Origin: Candidatus Fimenecus excrementigallinarum
GTDB taxonomy: Bacteria; Bacillota; Clostridia; Oscillospirales; Acutalibacteraceae
Reading direction: 5' to 3'
Assembly (NCBI GenBank): GCA_018714805.1
Contig: DVMW01000032.1
Location: 1 to 45,019, forward strand
DNA length: 45,019 nt
The notes below the pieces were generated by a model. The model ran no database searches, was not told the origin of the DNA, and saw only the letters and a program-made list of their open reading frames with translations. The position numbers and the translations under genes are program-made. Positions 22,811 to 31,410 of the stretch are shown piece by piece (the first letter of the stretch is position 1; each line of letters starts with the position of its first letter).

Positions 22811-25027
22811 ATGCAGTCGAGACCCTCAAAACAGACCGCGCAGCGCGCCATGTTCGCCATGGCCATATTGGCGCTTGCGTTTGTATACTGTGTCGGCGCG
22901 CTTGCCTACGCTTCCCTTGTGAAGGGCGACGAATACCGCCTGAAGGCGGAGCGCAACCAGCTGTCGGACACCCAGGTTGCCGCCGAGCGCGGGACGATTT
23001 ACGATTCCAACATGAAGGTGCTCGCAAAAAGCGCTTCCGCGTGGCTTATCTACGTCAACCCGTCGCAGGTGAAGGACGACGCCCAGCTCGAGCTCGTTGT
23101 GCGCGGGCTTGTCGACGTCCTCGGCGCCGACGAAGAGGACGTCCGCAAGAAGCTGTCCAAAACCGAGACCGGCTACCAGAAGATTGCCGGCGAGGTGGAA
23201 ACGGACGTCAAAGAGCAGCTGGAGACCTATATTTCCGAGCATAAGGACAGCGCGCTTTCCCAGGTTATCGGCATTGACCCGGACACGAAGCGGTATTACC
23301 CGTATTCGTCGTTCGCCTCCACCATTATCGGCTTTACCAATTCCGACGACGAGGGCATCGCCGGGGTGGAAATGGAGTACAACGACGACCTGACCGGCGT
23401 TTCGGGGCGTATCATCACCGCGAAAAACGCGCGGCAGGGGCTGATGGATTCGAGCTACGAGACGACCTATGACGCCGAGGCCGGCGAAAGCCTGGTGCTG
23501 ACGATTGACGAAGTCATCCAGTACTATCTCGAGCAGAGCCTGTCGCAGGCGATTGCCGACACCGGCGCAAAATATGCCTACGGGATTGTGATGGATACGG
23601 ACACCGGCGCGGTGCTTGCCATGACGAGCAAGCCCGACTTTGACCTCAACAACCCGCGCACCATTTCCGACGCCAAAAAGGTCGAGGAAATCGCCGCCAT
23701 GACCGACCCGGCGGCCCGCGCGCAGGAAACGACCAACGCGCTGTACGCGCAATGGCGCAACCGGTCCATCAGCGACACGTACGAGCCAGGCTCGGTTTTC
23801 AAGACGATTGTGGTTTCCGCCGCGCTCGAGGAGGGCGTGGTGGACCTCAACACCTCCTATACCTGCACGGGCTCCATTCGCGTGGCGGACCGCGTGCAGC
23901 ATTGCTGGAAGCCCGGCGGCCACGGCACGGAAAATCTGACGCAGGGCCTGATGAACTCCTGCAACCCGTTTTTCATCACGATTGGCCAGAGCCTTGGCAA
24001 GGAACGCTTTTTCAAGTATTTTGAGGCGTTCGGCCTGACGGAAAAAACCGGCATCGATTTGCCTGCCGAAGCGTCTCCCGTCGCGGGGAAAACCTACCAC
24101 GCGCTCGAGGATATGGGCATCACGGAGCTGTCCTCCAGCTCATTCGGCCAGACCTTCCAGGTCAGCCCCATCCAGATGATTACCGCGGTGAACACCATTG
24201 CCAACGGCGGCAAGCTCATGCAGCCCTATGTGGTGGATTCAAAGCTTGACGGCGACGGCAATGTGGTCTATAAAACCGAACCGACCGTTAAGCGGCAGGT
24301 TATCTCGGAAAAAACCGCTTCGACGGTCGCCGATATGATGGAGCAGGTCGTTTCCGTCGGCACCGGCAAAAACGCCTATGTGGCGGGCTTCCATGTGGCG
24401 GGCAAGACCGGCACTAGTGAAAAAATCGGGATAGACGGGGCGTATATCGCCTCGTTTGCGGGCTTTGCCCCGGCGGATGACCCGCAGATTACGCTGCTGG
24501 TCGCCATTGACGAGCCGGTCGGCGAGCACGGCGGCGGCGCGGTGGCGGCGCCCATTGCCGGCGAGCTGCTGGAAAAAATCCTGACCTATCTCAACATAGA
24601 GCCGCAGTATGAGGACGACGAGATTTCCAACGTCTCGTCCGTCGCGCCGTCGCTTGCCAACATGACCGTGGGCGAGGCCAAGACCGCGGCGGCCAAATTC
24701 CGCCTGCGCGTCGTCGGCAGCGGCACGAAGGTTGTGTCGCAGATTCCGGCGGCGGGGCAGCAGATGCGTTCGGGCGGCGTTATCGTCGTCTATACGGATG
24801 AAACGACCCCGCGTGAGCGCGGGACGGTCCCGGACCTTGCGAACATGACCATCTCGCAGGCGAACGCCGCGGCGGTGAACGCGGGCTTCAACATTCGCGT
24901 GGCGGGCAACTCCCACTCGGGCGAGGTGCTTTCCTACAAGCAGAGCCTGACAGCGGGCAGCGAAGCGGAGCTCGGCAGCGTTATTACCGTATATTTCAAA
25001 TCCAACGTCGACGTGCAGGACGGCTAA
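22811..25027 (+). CDS. Class B penicillin-binding protein with two PASTA domains (PBP2B/SpoVD type)
   Basis: A 738-residue septal transpeptidase. It has an N-terminal membrane anchor (about 13-35), the dimerisation domain with AAERGTIYDSNMKVLA (57-72), and a transpeptidase domain with Ser328 in SVFK, the SCN motif at 383-385 and KTG at 532-534. Two PASTA domains follow at about 650-662 onward and 670-735 (VPDLANMTISQAN). The enzyme cross-links septal peptidoglycan with FtsW. PBP2B of Bacillus has two PASTA domains and SpoVD one, so the vegetative division role is favoured, but only one such gene is in this cluster and it may serve both. ATG 22811 follows AAAGGAAGGAG. Confidence 0.92.
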   Translation: MQSRPSKQTAQRAMFAMAILALAFVYCVGALAYASLVKGDEYRLKAERNQLSDTQVAAERGTIYDSNMKVLAKSASAWLIYVNPSQVKDDAQLELVVRGLVDVLGADEEDVRKKLSKTETGYQKIAGEVETDVKEQLETYISEHKDSALSQVIGIDPDTKRYYPYSSFASTIIGFTNSDDEGIAGVEMEYNDDLTGVSGRIITAKNARQGLMDSSYETTYDAEAGESLVLTIDEVIQYYLEQSLSQAIADTGAKYAYGIVMDTDTGAVLAMTSKPDFDLNNPRTISDAKKVEEIAAMTDPAARAQETTNALYAQWRNRSISDTYEPGSVFKTIVVSAALEEGVVDLNTSYTCTGSIRVADRVQHCWKPGGHGTENLTQGLMNSCNPFFITIGQSLGKERFFKYFEAFGLTEKTGIDLPAEASPVAGKTYHALEDMGITELSSSSFGQTFQVSPIQMITAVNTIANGGKLMQPYVVDSKLDGDGNVVYKTEPTVKRQVISEKTASTVADMMEQVVSVGTGKNAYVAGFHVAGKTGTSEKIGIDGAYIASFAGFAPADDPQITLLVAIDEPVGEHGGGAVAAPIAGELLEKILTYLNIEPQYEDDEISNVSSVAPSLANMTVGEAKTAAAKFRLRVVGSGTKVVSQIPAAGQQMRSGGVIVVYTDETTPRERGTVPDLANMTISQANAAAVNAGFNIRVAGNSHSGEVLSYKQSLTAGSEAELGSVITVYFKSNVDVQDG

Positions 25028-25074
25028 AGCCGGCTTTGCCGCAGAAAGCGGAAGGCTTTTTAGGAGGAACCAAA

Positions 25075-26511
25075 TTGCTGATTTCCAAACTTCTTGAACG
25101 GCTGAACGTAGCAAGCGCTTATACGGATGCGCCCGTAACGGACGTGACGGACGATAGCCGCCGCGTGCGCCGGGGCACGGTGTTTGTGTGCATTCGCGGC
25201 GCGCATTTTGACGGCCACGACGCCGCCCTGCAGGCGGAGGCGGACGGCGCCGTGCTGATTGTAGCCGAGCGCGATACCGGTGCGGCCAATCAGATTCTGG
25301 TGCAGAATACCCGCAGCGCCTACGCGCATTTGTGCGCGGCGTTTTACGGGTATCCGGCCGAAAAGCTGCATCTCATCGGCGTCACCGGCACCAACGGCAA
25401 AACGACCACGACCATGCTGCTAAAGGGCATCCTCGACCGCGCCGGCTACCGGACGGGGCTTATCGGCACGGTGCAAAACATGGTCGGCGCGCAAAGCTAT
25501 CCCGCTGCGCTGACCACGCCCGACTGCAAGGAGCTGCACCGCCTGTTTGCGGATATGGCGGCGGCGGGCTGCACGCATTGCGTGATGGAGGTTTCCTCCC
25601 AGGCGCTCGACCAGCGCCGCGTGGACGGCTGCCATTTTGATTTGGCGGTCTTTACCAACCTGACGCAGGACCACCTGGATTACCACAAGACGTTTGAAAA
25701 CTATCTGGCGGCCAAGCGGCGCCTGTTCGAGATGGCGGACACGGCCATTGTCAATGCGGACGACCCGCACGCCGCCGCCGTTACGGCGGGCTTGCCTGTA
25801 AAGGTTATTACCTTTTCAGCAAAACGCGACGACTGCGACTACACGGCAAAAAATATCAAGTGTACGGCGGGCGCCGTGCAGTACGAGCTGCTCGGTAAAG
25901 GCCGCATTGCGCGCGTCCGGGTCAAAATTCCCGGGCACTTTACCGTGTACAATTCGATGGGCGCCGCCATTTGCGCGGTGGAAGCCGGCCTCGATTTTGA
26001 CCGCGTCATGGCGCTCGTCGGCGAGGCGCGCGGCGTGCCCGGACGCGTGGAGGTGGTGGACACCGACACGCCGTACACGGTCATTATCGACTACGCCCAC
26101 TCGCCGGACGGCCTGGAAAACGTGCTGACCTCGCTGCGGGAGGTTGCGCCGGCGCGTATTTTAACCGTTTTCGGCTGCGGCGGCGACCGGGATAAGACCA
26201 AGCGCCCGAAAATGGGCCGGATTGTCGGCGCGCTCTCCGACGTTGCCATAGTGACCTCCGACAACCCGCGCACGGAAGACCCGGAGGCGATAGTGCAGGA
26301 TATTCTGGCCGGTATGGACGGCTGCAGGGCGAAGAAGATTGTCCTGGTCGACCGTACCGAAGCGATACGCAAGGCGCTTTCCATGGCGAAGGCGGGCGAC
26401 GTGGTGCTGCTTGCCGGCAAGGGACACGAAACCTACCAAATTCTTGCCACCGGCAAGATTCATTACGACGAGCGCGAAATCGTCGCCGGTATTTTGAAGG
26501 GGACGATTTAA
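25075..26511 (+). CDS. murE: UDP-MurNAc-tripeptide synthetase, meso-DAP type
   Basis: MurE adds the third amino acid to UDP-MurNAc-L-Ala-D-Glu. The 478-residue Mur ligase has the substrate loop DDSRRVRRG (26-34), P-loop GVTGTNGKTTT (102-112), MEVSSQAL near 171, and IIDYAHSPDGLENVL near 337. The specificity motif at 396-399 is DNPR, the signature of meso-diaminopimelate-adding enzymes, so the cell wall probably contains DAP. The start is TTG at 25075, 7 bp after AGGAGG (25062-25067); an upstream in-frame start at 25036 has no such site. Its stop directly abuts the murF start (TAAATG). Confidence 0.94.
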   Translation: MLISKLLERLNVASAYTDAPVTDVTDDSRRVRRGTVFVCIRGAHFDGHDAALQAEADGAVLIVAERDTGAANQILVQNTRSAYAHLCAAFYGYPAEKLHLIGVTGTNGKTTTTMLLKGILDRAGYRTGLIGTVQNMVGAQSYPAALTTPDCKELHRLFADMAAAGCTHCVMEVSSQALDQRRVDGCHFDLAVFTNLTQDHLDYHKTFENYLAAKRRLFEMADTAIVNADDPHAAAVTAGLPVKVITFSAKRDDCDYTAKNIKCTAGAVQYELLGKGRIARVRVKIPGHFTVYNSMGAAICAVEAGLDFDRVMALVGEARGVPGRVEVVDTDTPYTVIIDYAHSPDGLENVLTSLREVAPARILTVFGCGGDRDKTKRPKMGRIVGALSDVAIVTSDNPRTEDPEAIVQDILAGMDGCRAKKIVLVDRTEAIRKALSMAKAGDVVLLAGKGHETYQILATGKIHYDEREIVAGILKGTI

Positions 26512-27870
26512 ATGGAGCTGACGCTGCAACAGATTGCCGCCGCTGCGGGCGGCACGTGCTGCGGCGAAAACCGGCGCATTGCGTCGGTTGTAACCGACAG
26601 CCGGGAAGCGTCGGACGGCGCGCTGTACGTCGCCATTTGCGGCGAGCGGTTCGACGGCCATGATTTCTGCGCGGCAGCCGTGGAAAACGGCGCGGCGGCA
26701 ATCGTCTGCGAGCGTGCGCCGGACGCGGCCGTGCCGTATGTGCTGGTAAAAAGCACCCGGCAGGCGCTGTTGGATATTGCCGGGCTGTATCGGGAGACGC
26801 GGCGGGATGTAAAGCTTATTGCCATTACAGGCAGCGTCGGCAAAACGACGACCAAGGAAATGGTCTGGGCGGTTCTTTCCGAGCAATTCCAAACGCTGAA
26901 AACGGAAGGGAACCTGAACAACGAGATTGGGATGCCGAAAACGCTGTTCCGCATTGCACCGGAAACGCAGGCGGCCGTGGTGGAAATGGGGATGAACCAT
27001 TTCGGGGAAATCGCCCGCATGACCGCTGCAGCAAAGCCCGACGCGGCGATTATCACCAATATCGGCGTGTCGCACATCGAGTATCTGGGCTCGCGGGACG
27101 GGATTCTGAAGGCCAAGACCGAGGTGCTTGCCGGTATGCCCGACGGCGCGCCGCTTCTGGTCAACGGCGACGACGACAAGTTAAAAGACTTTACAGATAA
27201 ACGGTGCAGGGTCGTGCACTTCGGCATAGAAAACGCGCGCGCCGACATCCGTGCGGCGGAAATTGAGCAGACGCAAGACGGGATGCGCTTTACCGTATGC
27301 TTCCCCGGCGGGGAGCAGCGCGTGGCGCTGCCGGTTATCGGCCGCCACCAGGTTTACAACGCGCTTGCTGCCTTCGGCGCGGGGCTTTTGTTCGGGGTTT
27401 CGCCCGCGCGCATCGCCGCAGGGCTTGCGGGCTATGTGCCGGCGGGGATGCGCCAGCGTATCCGCCGTGCGGGCGGGGTCACCGTCATAGAGGACTGCTA
27501 TAACGCGAGCCCCGATTCCCAGAAGGCGGCGCTGACGGTGCTTGCCAAAACGCCGGCAAAACGGCGCATTGCGGTGCTGGGCGATATGCTTGAGCTCGGC
27601 AGCTTTTCCGAAACGGCCCACCGCCAAGTCGGCGCCTTTGCCGCCGAGGCGGGACTCGACGCGCTGTACTGCGTCGGCGAAGCCTCCAAGGCGACGGCCG
27701 AGGCCGCGAGCGGCAGCCTGCCGGCCTACTGGTTTGCGGAAAAGAGCGGCCTGTTTTCGGCGCTGCGGGAGGCGATTCGCCCGGGGGACGCGGTTCTTTT
27801 CAAGGCGAGCCGCGGCATGGCGCTTGAGGAAGTCATCCAAAAACTCTATGGGGAGTGGAATGTACAATGA
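26512..27870 (+). CDS. murF: UDP-MurNAc-tripeptide-D-alanyl-D-alanine ligase
   Basis: MurF attaches D-Ala-D-Ala to UDP-MurNAc-tripeptide, the last cytoplasmic step of the precursor. The 452-residue protein has DSREASDGALYVAI at the N-terminal domain, P-loop AITGSVGKTTTKE (104-116), MGMNHFGEI (carboxylated Lys/metal region), and VIEDCYNASPDS near 325. It begins one codon boundary after the murE stop and its own stop overlaps the mraY start by four bases (ATGA), so the three genes are tightly coupled. Confidence 0.95.
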   Translation: MELTLQQIAAAAGGTCCGENRRIASVVTDSREASDGALYVAICGERFDGHDFCAAAVENGAAAIVCERAPDAAVPYVLVKSTRQALLDIAGLYRETRRDVKLIAITGSVGKTTTKEMVWAVLSEQFQTLKTEGNLNNEIGMPKTLFRIAPETQAAVVEMGMNHFGEIARMTAAAKPDAAIITNIGVSHIEYLGSRDGILKAKTEVLAGMPDGAPLLVNGDDDKLKDFTDKRCRVVHFGIENARADIRAAEIEQTQDGMRFTVCFPGGEQRVALPVIGRHQVYNALAAFGAGLLFGVSPARIAAGLAGYVPAGMRQRIRRAGGVTVIEDCYNASPDSQKAALTVLAKTPAKRRIAVLGDMLELGSFSETAHRQVGAFAAEAGLDALYCVGEASKATAEAASGSLPAYWFAEKSGLFSALREAIRPGDAVLFKASRGMALEEVIQKLYGEWNVQ

Positions 27871-28898
27871 ACATTTACGCGGCGATAGCTTTGGCCGTTG
27901 TTTTGGCGTTTCTGCTGGCATTTTTGCTGGGCTTCGCCGTTATCCCGTGGCTTAGAAAGCTGAAATTCGGGCAGACTATTCTGGATATCGGCCCTGCCTG
28001 GCACAAGTCGAAGCAGGGGCTTCCGACCATGGGCGGCATTTTGTTCATTGCCGGAACGCTCGTCAGTTTTGCCGCGGTGCTCGTGACGGACGGCCTGCTC
28101 GGCGGCGAACTGTTTGCAAGCGGCTCGGTGGTTGCCGACAGCATGAAAATCAAGCTGATAGCCGGGGTGCTGTTGGCGGTCGGCTTCGGGCTCGTCGGCT
28201 TTTTTGACGACTACATCAAGGTGGTCAAAAAGCGCAACCTGGGGCTGACGATATTACAAAAATCCGTTGCCGAGGTCGCGCTGATGCTTGCGTATCTTGC
28301 GGCGCTGTATATGTCCGGCAACACCTATATGCTCATTCCGTTTGTCGGCAGCGTGGATTTGGGCTTTTTCTTCTGGTTTTTCGGCCTTGCGGTCATTTAC
28401 GCGACGGTCAACGCCGTGAATTTCACCGACGGCGTGGACGGCCTTTGCGGGTCCGTTACGGCGACGGCGGCGGTCGCCTTTGCCGTGGCGGCGTGCCTGC
28501 GCGGGATGTTCGGCGTAGGTATCCTCTCGGCGGCGCTGTTCGGCGCGTGCGCGGGGTATCTCATTTGGAACCACTACCCGGCAAAGGTTATGATGGGCGA
28601 CACGGGCGCGCTTTTCTTGGGCGGGCTTATCGTCGCGCTGGCCTATGCGATTGACTGTCCGCTCATCATCCTGTGCTTCGGCGTTATCTATGTGCTGGAG
28701 TTTCTTTCCGACGTGCTGCAGATTGGCTACTTCAAGGCGACGCACGGCAAGCGCATCTTTAAAATGGCGCCGATTCATCACCATTTTGAGCTGTGCGGCT
28801 GGAAGGAAAAGAAGATTGTGACGGTGTTTACGCTCGTCAACCTTTTGGGCTGCGGCGTGGGGCTCGCCCTGTTTTATTACGGCGTCGTCCGGGTCTGA
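27867..28898 (+). CDS. mraY: Phospho-MurNAc-pentapeptide transferase
   Basis: MraY moves phospho-MurNAc-pentapeptide to undecaprenyl phosphate, making lipid I in the membrane. The 343-residue protein has about ten membrane segments and the catalytic aspartates: Asp114-Asp115 in FFDDYIKV, and Asp188/Asp191 in NFTDGVDGL. The MGGILF loop is at 55-60 and IHHHFELCGW lies near the C-terminus. ATG 27867 overlaps the murF stop; an in-frame GTG at 27855 would add four residues. murD, often next, is absent and ftsW follows. Confidence 0.96.
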   Translation: MNIYAAIALAVVLAFLLAFLLGFAVIPWLRKLKFGQTILDIGPAWHKSKQGLPTMGGILFIAGTLVSFAAVLVTDGLLGGELFASGSVVADSMKIKLIAGVLLAVGFGLVGFFDDYIKVVKKRNLGLTILQKSVAEVALMLAYLAALYMSGNTYMLIPFVGSVDLGFFFWFFGLAVIYATVNAVNFTDGVDGLCGSVTATAAVAFAVAACLRGMFGVGILSAALFGACAGYLIWNHYPAKVMMGDTGALFLGGLIVALAYAIDCPLIILCFGVIYVLEFLSDVLQIGYFKATHGKRIFKMAPIHHHFELCGWKEKKIVTVFTLVNLLGCGVGLALFYYGVVRV

Positions 28899-28927
28899 CG
28901 GACAAAGGCGGCAAGGAGGCGGAAGCG

Positions 28928-30217
28928 TTGGCGAATACGGCGGCAAGGCGGCAAAGCGTGCCAAAAAAAGCGCCGCAGGCGAAAAAACGCGCGCGGCGGT
29001 GGGACTTTTTTGCCATAGGACAACTGGATATTCCGTTTTTGCTGCTGGTCATCACCATTTTGACCTTCGGCCTTGTCATGCTGTTTTCGGCAAGCTACAC
29101 CTACGCCTATTACAATGAGGACGGCGATTCCGCATACTTTTTCAAGCGGCAGCTCGTGTTTGCGCTCGTGGGCCTTGCGGCGATGTTCATCGTCTCCAAG
29201 GTGCGCTACGACTATTTCAAGCTGTTCGCCATTCCGGTGCTGCTTGTGTCGTGGCTGCTGCTTATCCTCGTGCTGTTTTTGCCGGCGACCAAGGAGGGCT
29301 TCCACCGCTGGATAAACCTCGGACTTTTCACCTTCCAGCCGTCGGAGATTGCCAAATTCGCCATCATCCTGTTCTGCGCGTGGAGCATGGACAAAAACCA
29401 TAAGCGCATCGTCGGCAAGCAGCCGAACAACGCAAAGCTCAGCCGCATGGTGCGCGGGCTTTCCCATGGGCGCATCGTCGTGTACGACTCGTTCGTCATG
29501 CTCTGCTTTTATGCGTTCGTCATCCTGTTTACCGCCGTGCTGGTTTATCTCGAAAACCACCTGTCCGGCACGCTGCTGCTTCTGGCCATCGGCGTGGTCA
29601 TGCTGTTTTTGGGCGAGGTGAAGCGCCGCTGGTTCGTGCTTATCGGCATTTTGGCGGTCGTGGCGGTCGTGTTCTTTGTGCTCAATCCGGAGCTGCTCGA
29701 AAAATATGCGGGCGAGCGCATTACGGCGTGGCTTGATAAGGACTATGACCCGCGCGGGGCGCGCTGGCAGACCAACAATTCGCTGTACGCGATTGGCTCG
29801 GGCGGGCTCTTCGGCGTGGGGCTCGGCAATTCCAAGCAAAAGCACCTGTATGTTTCCGAGCCGCAGAACGACTTTATTTTTGCCATTGTCTGCGAGGAGC
29901 TGGGCTTTATCCGCGCGGCGCTTTTGCTGCTTTTGTTCCTGCTTCTGGTTTTCCGCGGCGTTGTTATCGGCCTGCGCGCCAAGGACCGCTTCGGCGCGCT
30001 TTTGTCGATGGGCGTCGTTTTCCAGGTCGGGCTGCAAACGGCGCTGAACATCGGCGTTGTAACGGATGCGCTGCCCAACACCGGCATTAGCCTGCCGTTT
30101 TTCAGCTACGGCGGCACATCCTTAATGATGCTGCTGTTTGAAATGGGGCTTGTACTTTCGGTCTCGCGGTACGCGCGGCTTGAAAAAGCGGATACGAGCG
30201 GGGTGTTCAAAAAATGA
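28928..30217 (+). CDS. ftsW: Cell division peptidoglycan polymerase FtsW
   Basis: FtsW is the SEDS-family glycosyltransferase that polymerises lipid II at the septum with its partner PBP. The 429-residue protein has about ten membrane segments, the opening VMLFSASYTYAY, FTFQPSEIAKF, ENHLSGTLLL (with the catalytic-type Asp position replaced by the local family sequence, not checked), and the SEDS signature NTGISLPFFSYGGTSL. The N-terminus is Lys/Arg-rich. The start is TTG 28928, 8 bp after AAGGAGG (28913-28919); open frame upstream to 28793 lies within mraY. Its stop overlaps the murG start (ATGA). Confidence 0.94.
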   Translation: MANTAARRQSVPKKAPQAKKRARRWDFFAIGQLDIPFLLLVITILTFGLVMLFSASYTYAYYNEDGDSAYFFKRQLVFALVGLAAMFIVSKVRYDYFKLFAIPVLLVSWLLLILVLFLPATKEGFHRWINLGLFTFQPSEIAKFAIILFCAWSMDKNHKRIVGKQPNNAKLSRMVRGLSHGRIVVYDSFVMLCFYAFVILFTAVLVYLENHLSGTLLLLAIGVVMLFLGEVKRRWFVLIGILAVVAVVFFVLNPELLEKYAGERITAWLDKDYDPRGARWQTNNSLYAIGSGGLFGVGLGNSKQKHLYVSEPQNDFIFAIVCEELGFIRAALLLLLFLLLVFRGVVIGLRAKDRFGALLSMGVVFQVGLQTALNIGVVTDALPNTGISLPFFSYGGTSLMMLLFEMGLVLSVSRYARLEKADTSGVFKK

Positions 30218-31338
30218 GAGTTCTGTTTGCGGCCGGCGGGACCGGCGGGCATATCAATCCGGCGCTGGCCGCGGCGGGGGAGCTGCGCGCGCAGTACCCG
30301 GACGCGCAGATTCTGTTCGTCGGAACCGAGGACCATATGGAGGCGCGGCTGGTGCCGGCGGCCGGGTTTGCGTTTCGCACGATTGCCATCGAGGGCTTCC
30401 AGCGTAAGCCGACGCTGCAAAATCTCAAGCGAAACCTGCACACGGTGCGTCTGCTTCTGCATACGACCGGTGCTGTCAAAGCCATTTTGCGGGATTTCAA
30501 GCCCGACGTCGCCGTGGGCTTCGGCGGCTATGTCAGCGGCCCGGTTATCCGCACGGCGGCAAGGTGCGGCGTAAAAACCGCCATACATGAGCAAAACGCC
30601 TACCCGGGCGTGACGAACAAGGCGCTTGCAAAGTCCGCCGACTGCGTGATGCTGACCGTGGAAGCGGCGGCCGAGCACCTGCGCTGCAAACACCCGCCCG
30701 TGGTAACGGGTCTGCCCGTCCGCCGGGAAATCCTGGGGGCGGACCGCGCGTTTGCCCGCGCGAAGCTCGGCCTTCGCGACGAGCAGCTCCTGGTGCTCTC
30801 CATGGGCGGCAGCCTCGGCGCGAAAGCCGTGAACGAAGCGGTCACGGGGCTTATTGCGAAGACCTGGCAGCGGCCGGACGTCGTATTTCTGCACGCGACG
30901 GGCAAATACGGCAAATGGGTGCCCGCGCGCCTATGCGAGCTCGGCGTGCCGGAAACGGCTGCGAACGTCTGGGTGCGCGAATACATAGACGACATGGAGA
31001 CCTGCCTGCCTGCGGCGGATTTGGTGATTGGCCGGGCGGGCGCGTCGTCGCTTGCCGAAATTGAAGCGACCGGCAAGCCGTCCGTTTTAATCCCGTCGCC
31101 GAACGTGGCCGAAAACCACCAGTACCACAACGCCATGGCGCTTGTCCGAAACGACGCGGCGCGGCTCATTGCGGAAAAAGACCTGACGCCCGAATCGCTG
31201 ACGGCGCTGGTCGAGTCCCTGCTTGCCGACCGCGCGCAGCTGCGCGCCATCGGGGAAAACGCCCGCAAAATGGCGGTGCTCGATTCCGCCAAGGTCATTT
31301 GCGAACATATTGTTCGATTAGCAAAAGGCGCGGACTGA
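30214..31338 (+). CDS. murG: Lipid II-forming N-acetylglucosamine transferase
   Basis: MurG adds GlcNAc to lipid I on the inner face of the membrane. The 374-residue GT28 enzyme has the glycine loop AAGGTGGHINPAL (6-18), VGFGGYVSGPV near 104, IHEQNAYPGVTNKAL near 126, and the C-terminal donor site VIGRAGASSLAEI and NHQYHNA. The start overlaps the ftsW stop by four bases. murC is not between murG and murA, as it would be in some relatives. Confidence 0.96.
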   Translation: MRVLFAAGGTGGHINPALAAAGELRAQYPDAQILFVGTEDHMEARLVPAAGFAFRTIAIEGFQRKPTLQNLKRNLHTVRLLLHTTGAVKAILRDFKPDVAVGFGGYVSGPVIRTAARCGVKTAIHEQNAYPGVTNKALAKSADCVMLTVEAAAEHLRCKHPPVVTGLPVRREILGADRAFARAKLGLRDEQLLVLSMGGSLGAKAVNEAVTGLIAKTWQRPDVVFLHATGKYGKWVPARLCELGVPETAANVWVREYIDDMETCLPAADLVIGRAGASSLAEIEATGKPSVLIPSPNVAENHQYHNAMALVRNDAARLIAEKDLTPESLTALVESLLADRAQLRAIGENARKMAVLDSAKVICEHIVRLAKGAD

Positions 31339-31352
31339 ACCGAAACCGACGC

Positions 31353-31408
31353 CCCGGCATAGTATGGAGCGCAGAGGATTTTCCTCATCGCTTCAAAGGG
31401 GTGCCGGG
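31353..31408 (+). promoter_or_regulatory. Hairpin leader around the murA ribosome binding site
   Basis: CCCGGCA (31353-31359) pairs with TGCCGGG (31402-31408), which lies 2 bases before the murA ATG. Inside are AGCG/CGCT (31368-31371 with 31389-31392) and GAGGA-TTT-TCCTC (31374-31386). The likely ribosome binding site AAAGGGG (31395-31401) is held between the two stems. The fold could limit translation of murA; no ligand motif is recognised. Confidence 0.4.
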
Positions 31409-31410
31409 TC

